Part shown: positions 1 through 7,219 of the stretch, piece by piece
Layout of the letters: each line of letters begins with the position of its first letter
Position numbering within the stretch: position 1 is the stretch's first letter
Origin: Paenibacillus sp. PAMC 26794
Lineage (GTDB): Bacteria > Bacillota > Bacilli > Paenibacillales > Paenibacillaceae
Direction of reading: 5' to 3'
DNA: 64,000 nucleotides
Assembly (NCBI RefSeq): GCF_000316035.1
Contig: NZ_ANHX01000015.1
Location: 1 to 64,000, forward strand
Notes under the pieces: generated by a model
What the model was told of the DNA's origin: nothing
What the model saw: the letters and a program-made list of their open reading frames with translations, nothing else
Database searches by the model: none
Made by a program: the position numbers and the translations under genes

Positions 1-742
1 CGCCGCTTTCCAGCTCCGTACCCACACGGAATCCATTGCCGTCCAAACGTACAGCCTTTTCAAGCTCATCATTGTAAGCATACTGTGGAATCAGGCGCTT
101 CTGCTGCTCATCGTTCAGATTAAATGCTGTATCGTTCATGCCAAGGGGTCCAGTAATTTCGTCCCGCAGATACGTACCAAAGCGTTTGCCACTTACCACT
201 TCCACCAAGGCTCCTAGCACATCATGGCACATGCTGTAATTCCAGTGTGTCCCTGGTTCAAACAGCAACGGTTCTTTCGCAAGCGCTCTCGCGAAGTCAC
301 GTGTTGGCAATGTTCCGTCGGTGCTTTTTACAGCTTCTTGAATGCTTGGACTACCCACGTCATACGAGAACCCGGCAGTCATGGTGAACAAATCACGTAC
401 TGTAATGGCTCTTGTCGCCTTTTCCAGTCGGAGCTCCCCGTTCGGCATCGTTTTCTTTACCGTCATCTCAGCGTACTCTGGCAGATAATCAGACAAGGGA
501 TCGCTTAACAGCATTGCCCCTTTCTCCACCAGTTGCAATCCTGCCACGCAGGTCATGATTTTGGTCATGGAGTATAGATTGAAGATCGCTCCATCACCGA
601 TAGGTGTTTTCTCTTCCAGATTGGCGTATCCATTACGATAATGGAAAACGGTATCATTTCGATGCATCACCAGCACCTCTGCCCACGGTATACGCCAGGA
701 TGTAATGCGGTCGATAAATGAAGCAAGCGGTTTAAAGTCCAT
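1..742 (-). CDS. Serine hydrolase, beta-lactamase family (3' end outside window)
   Basis: Only the N-terminal 247 codons lie here; the frame stays open past base 1. The protein belongs to the class C beta-lactamase/esterase-like serine hydrolases. The SxxK nucleophile motif reads SMTK at residues 58-61. The region that normally carries the YxN motif reads YSM at residues 169-171, so the Asn is not conserved. There is no signal peptide, so it probably acts in the cytoplasm as an esterase or peptidase-like enzyme; the substrate is unknown. The start is the ATG at 742, with GGACGG a few bases upstream. The KTG-box region is outside the window. Confidence 0.85.
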   Translation of the reverse strand, partial: MDFKPLASFIDRITSWRIPWAEVLVMHRNDTVFHYRNGYANLEEKTPIGDGAIFNLYSMTKIMTCVAGLQLVEKGAMLLSDPLSDYLPEYAEMTVKKTMPNGELRLEKATRAITVRDLFTMTAGFSYDVGSPSIQEAVKSTDGTLPTRDFARALAKEPLLFEPGTHWNYSMCHDVLGALVEVVSGKRFGTYLRDEITGPLGMNDTAFNLNDEQQKRLIPQYAYNDELEKAVRLDGNGFRVGTELESG

Positions 743-1002
743 TTTTTCCCGTCCTTCTATGTAAAATCGTTTATCATTTTGCGATGTGGTCCATATTCAA
801 TCCCACAATCGACATATTATTAATATACGACCTTTTACAACGATTGACCACCACCTAAATGGCCTCAACCATCCATTTATTGACCGCCGAATTTGTATTT
901 CACTTCGTTCATGATTTGGCAGCAGTGTGAGATAACGTTAATCAGAAACAGTTTGAACTCCTCAATGTCTGATATCCAATCAACATCGATATTCAATTAT
1001 GC
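743..1002. other. Intergenic region, no gene seen
   Basis: The stretch between the cut serine hydrolase and the nitroreductase terminator is AT-rich, and I see no credible coding sequence in it. It should hold the promoter of the hydrolase on the minus strand, but I could not define a convincing -35/-10 pair. A forward-strand open frame that begins here and runs into the nitroreductase lacks a ribosome site and is treated as antisense noise. Confidence 0.5.
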
Positions 1003-1026
1003 AAAAAAGCCGCTATGTTCGCGGCT
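1003..1026 (-). terminator. Rho-independent terminator after the nitroreductase gene
   Basis: AGCCGC (1009-1014) pairs with GCGGCT (1021-1026), and on the minus strand the stem is followed by a run of T. It belongs to a recurring terminator family seen at several gene ends in this window. Confidence 0.75.
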
Positions 1027-1072
1027 TACAATGAGTTCGTTTCACAGCTCGGAACCGTATGAAGTATCACTA

Positions 1073-1657
1073 CTACTGTACTTCCGCTCTTGCCGTGGAG
1101 ACAAAGGTCATCAATTCTTCTACGGGTGTGCGAGGACGAGGTTTGGGAACCTTGTTTGTATCAAAATACCCCAGATGAAGTGTGCCAATGATTCTCTCCC
1201 CTGCTTTTACACCTGTCTTGGCGTAGAAATCAGGGTCAAAATTATATTCATTCGTCTTCCACACTACGCCGATATCCTGCTCCCATGCCAGAAGTTGAAT
1301 ATTTTGAATAAGGGCAGCACTAGCCCCCACAGCATCTTCCCATACCCGTTGTCTCGGATCAGCCTCAATCACAACCAGCAGATGGGCTTGGATAGATTCG
1401 CAATAGTCCTTTTGCAGCTTCTCTGTCCAGCGCTCCCGCTCATCTTTGGAAAACGTATGTAGCACCGCATCAGCAAATTGCTTCCGACCTTCTTCTACAA
1501 ATAATATGAAGCGCCATGGCTCTTTACGGGAATGAACAGGTGCCCACACGGCCGCTTCCAGCAAGTGCATGATCGTTTCTTTCGCCAGCGGTTTGCCATT
1601 GAACTGACGAATGGTTCTTCGTTCACGAATAATCTTTTCCATTACAGACGTTTCCAT
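1073..1657 (-). CDS. Nitroreductase family protein (FMN-dependent)
   Basis: This 194-residue protein begins with the family's typical RRTIRQF stretch for FMN phosphate binding and matches nitroreductases of the NfnB/YdgI type, which reduce nitroaromatics, quinones or flavins with NAD(P)H. The ATG at 1657 is chosen because AGGAGG lies 12 bases upstream; longer readings run into the preceding gene. It starts 29 bases after the siderophore-binding lipoprotein stops, on the same strand, so the two probably share the Fur-controlled transcript. A role in reducing ferric siderophore or flavin is possible but is only inferred from position. Confidence 0.85.
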   Translation of the reverse strand: METSVMEKIIRERRTIRQFNGKPLAKETIMHLLEAAVWAPVHSRKEPWRFILFVEEGRKQFADAVLHTFSKDERERWTEKLQKDYCESIQAHLLVVIEADPRQRVWEDAVGASAALIQNIQLLAWEQDIGVVWKTNEYNFDPDFYAKTGVKAGERIIGTLHLGYFDTNKVPKPRPRTPVEELMTFVSTARAEVQ

Positions 1658-1686
1658 AAGGGGGATCGTCCTCCTGTCTTGTTTTC

Positions 1687-2691
1687 TTATTGGGTAAGGA
1701 AACTCACCGCTTCTTCTATAATCTTGCTCTGTCCAATGGGTCCTCCCGGACCTTGGAACCACAAACCGTAGTCAACGATGTAGACATTGTTGTTTTTAAC
1801 AGCATTCAGGCTCTTCCACACTGCTGTTTTTTGCAATTCTGTCGTTTCATTATCGTCTGATGACAACAGGAAAATATGATCCGGATTAATCGATGGTAAC
1901 GACTCCATGGAGATTACTTTCATTGAATCTGTCGGGTCAGGTATGGATACAGGAGGTGTCAGGCCTAGATCGTCGTACAGAACCTCATAGTTTCTTTTAC
2001 TGTAATAACGCACTTCTTTATCGGATAAACGCAGAAACATCACGGTCTCGTCTCCGATGGATTGCTTGATTTTCTCACGGGCTTCTGCAGCCTTCTTTTC
2101 GTATTCTTCAATGACCTGTTTGGCCTGATCCGTCTTCCCTAACATTTCTCCCATATGTAACAGGCTTGTCTTCATACGAATAATACCTTGCTCGTCCTGC
2201 AGCTTCTCTGCCAGCAAGGTAGGCGCAATTTTGCTGAGGCTGTCATAGGCATCACTCATGAAATCCTGACCGATAATCAGGTCTGGCTCTGCCGCCAATA
2301 TGCTTTCGTAGTTGGGATCAACCTGCCAGCCCAGATTCTCTTTTCCTTGTAACTGATCAGAAAGATAGGTAGGAAACTGATCACTCCCCTCCTCATTACT
2401 GGATGCTGCTTGAGGTACAATACCGAGTGCTAACAAATAGTCAGTCGCAGCCGGGAACAACGAAATAATATGTTGTGGGTCACCTTGAATGACCGTTTCT
2501 CCCCATGGATGTTTAACAACGCGTTCTTTTGCTGCTGGGTCAGCTGATTGCGCCACTTCAGTAGACGGAGTATTATTACCGCTCGTTCCATTACTACTTG
2601 TTGCTGAACTGCCCTGAGAAGGGGAACAGGCAGATATCAATAATGTTAGGCTAAGCATCAGAAGCAATGCGACAGGTTTTCTTGATCTCAT
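1687..2691 (-). CDS. Siderophore-binding lipoprotein made from an internal start (alternative product)
   Basis: This is the C-terminal part of the fused frame, read from its own ATG at 2691. It gives a 334-residue lipoprotein: signal MRSRKPVALLLML, lipobox LISAC, a Ser/Thr/Asn-rich linker, then the two-lobe iron-siderophore binding domain (ISLFPAATDYLLALG near the start, VYIVDYGLWFQGPGG near the end). GGAG lies 14 bases upstream, a long but usable spacing. A near-consensus promoter and a perfect Fur box sit directly upstream. It would be anchored outside the membrane and feed an ABC permease, none of which is encoded nearby. Internal initiation is inferred from sequence signals only. Confidence 0.7.
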   Translation of the reverse strand: MRSRKPVALLLMLSLTLLISACSPSQGSSATSSNGTSGNNTPSTEVAQSADPAAKERVVKHPWGETVIQGDPQHIISLFPAATDYLLALGIVPQAASSNEEGSDQFPTYLSDQLQGKENLGWQVDPNYESILAAEPDLIIGQDFMSDAYDSLSKIAPTLLAEKLQDEQGIIRMKTSLLHMGEMLGKTDQAKQVIEEYEKKAAEAREKIKQSIGDETVMFLRLSDKEVRYYSKRNYEVLYDDLGLTPPVSIPDPTDSMKVISMESLPSINPDHIFLLSSDDNETTELQKTAVWKSLNAVKNNNVYIVDYGLWFQGPGGPIGQSKIIEEAVSFLTQ

Positions 2692-3657
2692 AGATGTAAG
2701 TGAGTCTCCTTTTGAGTTGTATTGATAATAATTATCATCATCAATAGGATCATAACCGCGAAGCACAGTACTGACAATGGACAATTCTGATTCTCGCATA
2801 GTATTATTCTGACTAGATGGCAGAGCGATACATTTTTGCTTGAAACGACCTGGTGCAAGCCCAACATGCTTTTTGAATAAACGACTAAAATAGATCACAT
2901 CCGGAATGCCAATAGATTCGGCGATATTCTGGAGAGAAGCATCTGTTTGTAACAGTAGTTCCTTCGCTCTATCTAGCCGTATCCGAGTTAAATAGGTAAT
3001 CAGACTGCTGCCTGTCTCTTTCTTGAACGTTCTCGATAGATGCCCGGCACTACAATCAAGAAGTTCTGCGAGCGGATCGACCATAACGGGCAACATGTAG
3101 TTCTCTTGAAGATAACGAACGGCTTGAGCTACCAGATCGGGCTTGGCAGTCTCAATCCCTTGTGCACTTAACTGCCTCATTAATTCATTAATAAATTGAT
3201 AAAATAACGTCTTTACCTGAAATTTCGAGAACGCATCCGTCCGTTCCCATTGTTGCTCTATTCTTTGGACTTTATCATATAAGTCAATGGGATAGCTTGG
3301 AGCGAAAGCATATTGCACATGAAACGGGACATGTTGCCTGAGCAGAGCTTGATTCACACGAGTGTTGGATAATGGCATACTAGCCCGGTAGAATATCAAG
3401 TAATACTCGAATGGATCTTCGTTCAAGGAGATATTCATCCATACCCCTTTGCCTCCATGCAAGACTTGCATCTGATCAATCACGTACATCGTTTCGTCCA
3501 GCTTAATCGTTGCATTGCCTCTTACGGTGTATATAAAACCGCTAACCGGAAATCGGTAGGCATAGATTGGTTCGTCAGCGCGCACGACGACGTGACGCAC
3601 ATCCCATATTTTAATGGTGGCCAAATTCCATAACTTCACATGCTCTTCTACGTGCAT
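1687..3657 (-). CDS. AraC-type regulator fused in frame to a FecB-like siderophore-binding lipoprotein
   Basis: One uninterrupted frame of 656 codons holds two modules. Residues about 1-140 form a cupin-like sensor and about 175-275 a double helix-turn-helix of the AraC family. After a 45-residue linker comes a complete lipoprotein start (basic MRSRK, a hydrophobic segment, lipobox LISAC), then a FecB/FhuD-type binding domain. Bacillus subtilis Btr (YbbB) has the same domain order and senses bacillibactin, but without a signal peptide. The ATG at 3657 follows AAGGAAG; a TTG at 3678 would add seven residues. A promoter and Fur box inside the frame suggest the binding protein is also made alone from 2691. 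A Fur-like box also precedes the gene. Confidence 0.75.
   Translation of the reverse strand: MHVEEHVKLWNLATIKIWDVRHVVVRADEPIYAYRFPVSGFIYTVRGNATIKLDETMYVIDQMQVLHGGKGVWMNISLNEDPFEYYLIFYRASMPLSNTRVNQALLRQHVPFHVQYAFAPSYPIDLYDKVQRIEQQWERTDAFSKFQVKTLFYQFINELMRQLSAQGIETAKPDLVAQAVRYLQENYMLPVMVDPLAELLDCSAGHLSRTFKKETGSSLITYLTRIRLDRAKELLLQTDASLQNIAESIGIPDVIYFSRLFKKHVGLAPGRFKQKCIALPSSQNNTMRESELSIVSTVLRGYDPIDDDNYYQYNSKGDSLTSMRSRKPVALLLMLSLTLLISACSPSQGSSATSSNGTSGNNTPSTEVAQSADPAAKERVVKHPWGETVIQGDPQHIISLFPAATDYLLALGIVPQAASSNEEGSDQFPTYLSDQLQGKENLGWQVDPNYESILAAEPDLIIGQDFMSDAYDSLSKIAPTLLAEKLQDEQGIIRMKTSLLHMGEMLGKTDQAKQVIEEYEKKAAEAREKIKQSIGDETVMFLRLSDKEVRYYSKRNYEVLYDDLGLTPPVSIPDPTDSMKVISMESLPSINPDHIFLLSSDDNETTELQKTAVWKSLNAVKNNNVYIVDYGLWFQGPGGPIGQSKIIEEAVSFLTQ
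2723..2737 (-). promoter_or_regulatory. Perfect Fur box inside the AraC/lipoprotein frame
   Basis: The sequence TGATAATAATTATCA is an exact 7-1-7 inverted repeat matching the Bacillus Fur consensus. It lies just downstream of an internal promoter and 32 bases before the lipoprotein start codon, where bound Fur would block transcription when iron is plentiful. Confidence 0.85.
2749..2777 (-). promoter_or_regulatory. Sigma-A-type promoter for the siderophore-binding lipoprotein
   Basis: On the minus strand TTGTCA (2777-2772) and TATGAT (2754-2749) are separated by 17 bases. Transcription would begin near 2742 and run straight into the Fur box. The promoter lies within the linker-coding part of the upstream AraC frame. 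Confidence 0.7.
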
Positions 3658-3738
3658 TTCTTCCTTCACCTTCCACAACCCATTAAGTTAGCAAAAATCA
3701 GCAAAATCAGCGGATATTTTCACTTTTCTCCATTCTAT

Positions 3739-3753
3739 CGATAATCATTCTCA
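3739..3753 (-). promoter_or_regulatory. Probable Fur box upstream of the AraC regulator
   Basis: CGATAATCATTCTCA differs from the 15-base Fur consensus at two positions. It lies about 80 bases upstream of the regulator start, so the regulator itself is probably iron-repressed as well. Confidence 0.6.
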
Positions 3754-3798
3754 ACTACAACATATATCTTCCTGTTCGAGAAAATGCTACGCACGAAT

Positions 3799-3824
3799 AA
3801 GCCGATCCATGAAAGGATCGGCTT
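3799..3824 (-). terminator. Hairpin after the 64-residue protein gene
   Basis: Perfect 10-base arms AAGCCGATCC and GGATCGGCTT are separated by six bases, just downstream of the small gene's stop codon. The T tract is weak, so termination is likely but not certain. Confidence 0.55.
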
Positions 3825-3837
3825 ATGTTGTAACGTT

Positions 3838-4032
3838 TTAGACTTCGCCGCGTCTGTTCTCAACCGATTTCATACGGTTTTGATCATCTGGTACCCGGTC
3901 AACACTGAACTCTTGACCAGCCTCAACCTCACCATGACCAGAAATATTTCGAGAAAAATTAGTGAACTGTCTTTTCTGCTCATCCAGTTCATGTTTTTGC
4001 TTCAAAAGCTCTTGCGGGTCCTGCTTTGTCAC
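3838..4032 (-). CDS. Small hydrophilic protein, 64 residues, unknown function
   Basis: I do not recognise this protein. It starts with GTG and has a near-ideal GGGAGG eight bases upstream; a hairpin follows the stop, so it looks like a genuine gene. The first 20 residues are charged and helical (TKQDPQELLKQKHELDEQKR), and the rest is rich in Arg, Glu and Asn with a GHGEVEAGQEFSVDRVPDD stretch. There is no signal peptide, membrane segment or cysteine. It lies between the Fur-controlled regulator and the cyclase gene and seems to be transcribed alone. Confidence 0.65.
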   Translation of the reverse strand: MTKQDPQELLKQKHELDEQKRQFTNFSRNISGHGEVEAGQEFSVDRVPDDQNRMKSVENRRGEV

Positions 4033-4192
4033 TATGCTAACCTCCCATAGAAATCATGCATTTATTCACACTACAGAAGTTTTCCATAATAGAGCTGTGC
4101 TTATGCATGAAGTACCGATTCCTTTCATAATATGAGTCCATACATTGTCCAAATATTATAAAGAACGTGTGACATAAAGGAGAGAACAACAG

Positions 4193-4864
4193 ATGAAGCG
4201 GATCCTCTTGTCCTATCCTCTCAGTGTAAATACTCCCGTTTATAAAGATAACCCTCCTGTTGAGATTCAGCAGCAGTCTAGCATAGATCAAGGAGATCTG
4301 TATAACCAATTTATCATCACATCCCTCAACCATAATGGAACTCATATTGACGGGCCTTGGCATTTCAATCCGCAAGGTCTAAAAATAAGCGAGATTCCAA
4401 TAGACTACTTTATCTTTACTCATCCAACAATCCTCGATATTCCCAAAGGTGATGATGAACTTATTACCAAAGCTGACCTGGAGCCGTATGAACATCAGAT
4501 CGCTGGCTCTGATCTACTGCTCATACGTACAGGTTTTGGCAAGTTTCGGTCATCTGACCCTGTTCGTTATAGTAATCATAACCCAGGGTTTGCAGCGGAT
4601 GCTGCAAGTTATCTGATGGTTTTTGATTCATTGCGAGCAGTTGGGATGGATATGATCTCTTCAGGCTCTGTGATTCATGTGGATGAAGCTATCGCTTTTC
4701 ATCAAATTATACTCGGGAAAGGTCGGGTTGATGGCAAGTTCATTCTACTTATAGAGGATATGAATTTAAACCATGATTTATCTGGAATTGAAAAGGTCTA
4801 TGCTGTGCCATTGTATATTGAAGGTGTTGACAGTAGCTTCAGTACAGTTTTTACGGAAGCTTGA
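4193..4864 (+). CDS. Cyclase family protein (kynurenine formamidase-like metal hydrolase)
   Basis: This 223-residue protein carries the family signature HNGTHIDGPWHF at about residues 44-55, whose His and Asp residues bind the catalytic metal in arylformamidase (KynB) and related cyclases. It is about the usual length for the family. The ATG at 4193 follows AAGGAGAG at good spacing. It is monocistronic, bounded downstream by a strong terminator, and no tryptophan catabolic gene is nearby, so the substrate cannot be named. Confidence 0.85.
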   Translation: MKRILLSYPLSVNTPVYKDNPPVEIQQQSSIDQGDLYNQFIITSLNHNGTHIDGPWHFNPQGLKISEIPIDYFIFTHPTILDIPKGDDELITKADLEPYEHQIAGSDLLLIRTGFGKFRSSDPVRYSNHNPGFAADAASYLMVFDSLRAVGMDMISSGSVIHVDEAIAFHQIILGKGRVDGKFILLIEDMNLNHDLSGIEKVYAVPLYIEGVDSSFSTVFTEA

Positions 4865-4894
4865 TTTATTTATATACACATGGTACACAAAAAC

Positions 4895-4931
4895 GCGCTG
4901 ACAAGAGTTTCCTCCTACCAGCGCATTTTTT
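4895..4931. terminator. Bidirectional terminator between cyclase and YitT genes
   Basis: GCGCTG (4895-4900) pairs with CAGCGC (4919-4924), followed by six T on the plus strand and preceded by A residues that act as a T tract on the minus strand. The two convergent genes share it. Confidence 0.8.
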
Positions 4932-4932
4932 G

Positions 4933-5805
4933 TTAGTGAATATCTTTCTTTTTGAAATTGCCGCCTCTTACTTCAGCTACATCGTATACAACTACAAAAG
5001 CAGTTGGGTCAATTTCGTGAATGATATCTTTAATTTTACTCTCTTCCATCCGGTTAATGACACAAGTAATTTCCTTGAATTGCTCATTAGAGTAGCCACC
5101 GTAAGCCTCGGTATACGTTGCTCCACGGCCTAAGCGGTCCCGAATGGTTTCAACCATAATCTCAGGTTGATTCGTAATAATTTTAAACGTTTTGGAGCCG
5201 CTCAAGCCCTCTTCAACAATATGTATTACTTTAGAAGCAATAAAATACGCAAGTCCTGACAAGATCGCGCCTTGCAGACCAAACACGGTAGAAACGACAA
5301 TAAATACAAACATGTTGAGGAACAGGATGAGATCACTGGTTCCAAAAGGTACTTTTCGCGAAAGGAGTACAGCTAGCATATCTATGCCATCCAATGCCCC
5401 GCCATTACGTAATGCAAGTCCCATACCAAAACCGATGATAATCCCGCCGACAACCGTAACAAGCAAGGTATCACCTTCAATGATGGTTGGTATATGGTGC
5501 ATCAGACTGGTGCTGATTGCGAGTGAAGCAATACCGATGATCGAATATAACGCAAAGCTTTTTCCGATTTGCTTGTACCCGAGCCACACAAATGGAATGT
5601 TAATAATCCCGATGAGCATCCCCAGTGGTAATCCGAACAGCTGTGATCCTACGATACTCAGACCTGTGACACCACCATCTGAGACATTATTCGGGATCAA
5701 TATGGCTTCGAGGCCATATGCCGTTATAAATCCCCCAATGATAATCAATAATACTTTGGAGAGGATCTTTAACTTGTTTGACTTTTGTTTTCTGTTTTGA
5801 TGCAT
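4933..5805 (-). CDS. YitT family membrane protein (DUF161 plus DUF2179)
   Basis: This 290-residue protein has five to six hydrophobic segments in its first 200 residues, including the conserved IPNNVSDGGVTGLS and ALRNGGALDGIDMLA stretches of the YitT family. A soluble DUF2179 domain follows (KIITNQPEIMVETIRDRLGRGAT). Family members are membrane proteins of unclear, probably transport-related, function. The start at 5805 has AAGGGGG upstream; a longer reading would add an unsupported N-terminus. Confidence 0.9.
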   Translation of the reverse strand: MHQNRKQKSNKLKILSKVLLIIIGGFITAYGLEAILIPNNVSDGGVTGLSIVGSQLFGLPLGMLIGIINIPFVWLGYKQIGKSFALYSIIGIASLAISTSLMHHIPTIIEGDTLLVTVVGGIIIGFGMGLALRNGGALDGIDMLAVLLSRKVPFGTSDLILFLNMFVFIVVSTVFGLQGAILSGLAYFIASKVIHIVEEGLSGSKTFKIITNQPEIMVETIRDRLGRGATYTEAYGGYSNEQFKEITCVINRMEESKIKDIIHEIDPTAFVVVYDVAEVRGGNFKKKDIH

Positions 5806-5895
5806 TGCATTTCCCCCTTGATGAACAACCGATAAAAAACAGTCTATAATAAAAATCACCGTTTTGGCAATAGATCGTCATTTGTGTGTGTTACT

Positions 5896-6252
5896 TCATT
5901 GTCCGATGAGCGCCCGATACGACGAAATTTTATGCTCAAGCATCTCATCTGCTGTGTTAAGTATGTGCATCTGTTTTTGAATCGACTCTTTATGCTCCTC
6001 CAGCAGCTTCAAACGATCCGCCGCCGTATGCTCCCCTTCCTGAAACAAGGACGCATATTTCTTAATAATAGCAATGGGCATTTGAGTCTCTTTTAATTTG
6101 ATCACAAATTGCAGCCACTTCAGGTGTGACTCGTTGTATCGCCTGTCTCCACTGGCATCTCGGAGAGGAGTTACAATCTGTTCCTTCTCATAATAACGCA
6201 ACGTATGTGCACTGATATGGAGTAATTCTGCCACTTCACCAATGGTATGCAT
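5896..6252 (-). CDS. MerR family transcriptional regulator
   Basis: This 118-residue protein has an N-terminal MerR winged helix (HTIGEVAELLHISAHTLRYYEKEQIV), then a long helix for dimerisation and a short effector region. It lacks an obvious cysteine sensor. The start at 6252 has GGGAGG seven bases upstream. It diverges from a short-chain dehydrogenase gene whose promoter has the 19-base spacer and central dyad typical of MerR activation, so it most likely controls that gene. The same operator occurs before a second dehydrogenase at 57.8 kb. Confidence 0.9.
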   Translation of the reverse strand: MHTIGEVAELLHISAHTLRYYEKEQIVTPLRDASGDRRYNESHLKWLQFVIKLKETQMPIAIIKKYASLFQEGEHTAADRLKLLEEHKESIQKQMHILNTADEMLEHKISSYRALIGQ

Positions 6253-6278
6253 GGTTAACCTCCCCTCCATTTTCCCGC

Positions 6279-6309
6279 TTGACTTAGAGTAAGCTCTAAT
6301 CAGTATAAT
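6279..6309 (+). promoter_or_regulatory. MerR-type promoter of the short-chain dehydrogenase gene
   Basis: TTGACT and TATAAT are separated by 19 bases rather than 17. The spacer overlaps the perfect inverted repeat TTAGAGTAAGCTCTAA (6284-6299). Overlong spacers of this kind are activated by DNA distortion when MerR proteins bind their inducer. Confidence 0.85.
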
Positions 6310-6363
6310 CAACTCGTGGTCACATCACAATAAAAAATGAAATCAGATCCAGGAGGAATTCCC

Positions 6364-7119
6364 ATGAAATATACAGTGATTACCGGTGCCAGTTCAGGCA
6401 TTGGATATGAAGCGGCTTTAGCTTTTGCAGCTCGTGGCAAAAATATAATCCTGGCAGCACGCAGAACCGATGAATTGGACAAGTTAAAAGCAAAAGTAGC
6501 TGAAATCAATCCTGCTCTGGATGTTGTCATTCGTACAGTGGATCTGTCCATTGTCGCTAATGTGTATGAATTCTATGAGAGTCTTCAGGCTTACTCCATT
6601 GAGACGTGGATTAACAACGCCGGATTCGGAAATTTTGCTTCCGTGGGCGAACAACATCTGCCCAAGATTGAACAGATGCTTCATCTAAATATAGAAGCTC
6701 TTACGATTCTTTCTTCCCTGTATGTACGTGATTATGCAGATGTTGATGGCACACAGATCATTAATATCTCCTCTGGTGGTGGATATACGATTGTAGCCGA
6801 TGCAGTAACCTACTGCGCAACCAAGTTCTATGTAAGTGCCTTTACGGAAGGACTTGCGCAAGAGTTAAAAGGTAAGAACGCAGCGATGCAAGCCAAAGTT
6901 CTCGCACCGGCTGCAACCGAGACCGAGTTTGCGAAACATTCCTTTAATGTAGACGAGTTTGAATATGAAGGCAGAGTTCCCAAATTCCATACGGCGGAAC
7001 AAATGGCTGGATTTTTGCTGGAGTTGTATGACAGTGAAAGTGTAGTCGGCATTGTTGATGGGTTGACGTATGATTTTGAACTAAGAGAACCGATTTTTCC
7101 GTACGCTGCAAGACGTTAA
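6364..7119 (+). CDS. Short-chain dehydrogenase/reductase
   Basis: This 251-residue NAD(P)-dependent oxidoreductase has the classical TGASSGIG cofactor motif at about residues 7-14, NNAG near 82-85 and the YCATK catalytic Tyr-Lys pair near 148-152. AGGAGG lies seven bases before the ATG at 6364. It resembles DltE/YdfG-like general SDRs and its substrate is unknown. Control by the divergent MerR through the 19-base-spacer promoter suggests it answers a small reactive molecule. Confidence 0.9.
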   Translation: MKYTVITGASSGIGYEAALAFAARGKNIILAARRTDELDKLKAKVAEINPALDVVIRTVDLSIVANVYEFYESLQAYSIETWINNAGFGNFASVGEQHLPKIEQMLHLNIEALTILSSLYVRDYADVDGTQIINISSGGGYTIVADAVTYCATKFYVSAFTEGLAQELKGKNAAMQAKVLAPAATETEFAKHSFNVDEFEYEGRVPKFHTAEQMAGFLLELYDSESVVGIVDGLTYDFELREPIFPYAARR

Positions 7120-7135
7120 ACATCAGTTAACGTTA

Positions 7136-7168
7136 AAAAGGGAACCTGTCTCCAGGTTCCCTTCTTTG
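7136..7168. terminator. Bidirectional terminator between SDR and nspC
   Basis: A stem of about 11 bases (AAGGGAACCTG with CAGGTTCCCTT) has T-rich tracts on both strands and separates the two convergent genes. Confidence 0.8.
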
Positions 7169-7219
7169 TATTTATTTTCAATTCTATAATATATTAATAC
7201 TTACTATATAATGAAGTAA

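Noticed and set aside
893..1462. Forward 189-codon frame
   Set aside because: It runs antisense through the nitroreductase gene, has no ribosome site and its product is unlike any protein family.
4037..4375. Reverse 112-codon frame
   Set aside because: It is antisense to the cyclase gene and its ribosome site; the cyclase is well supported.
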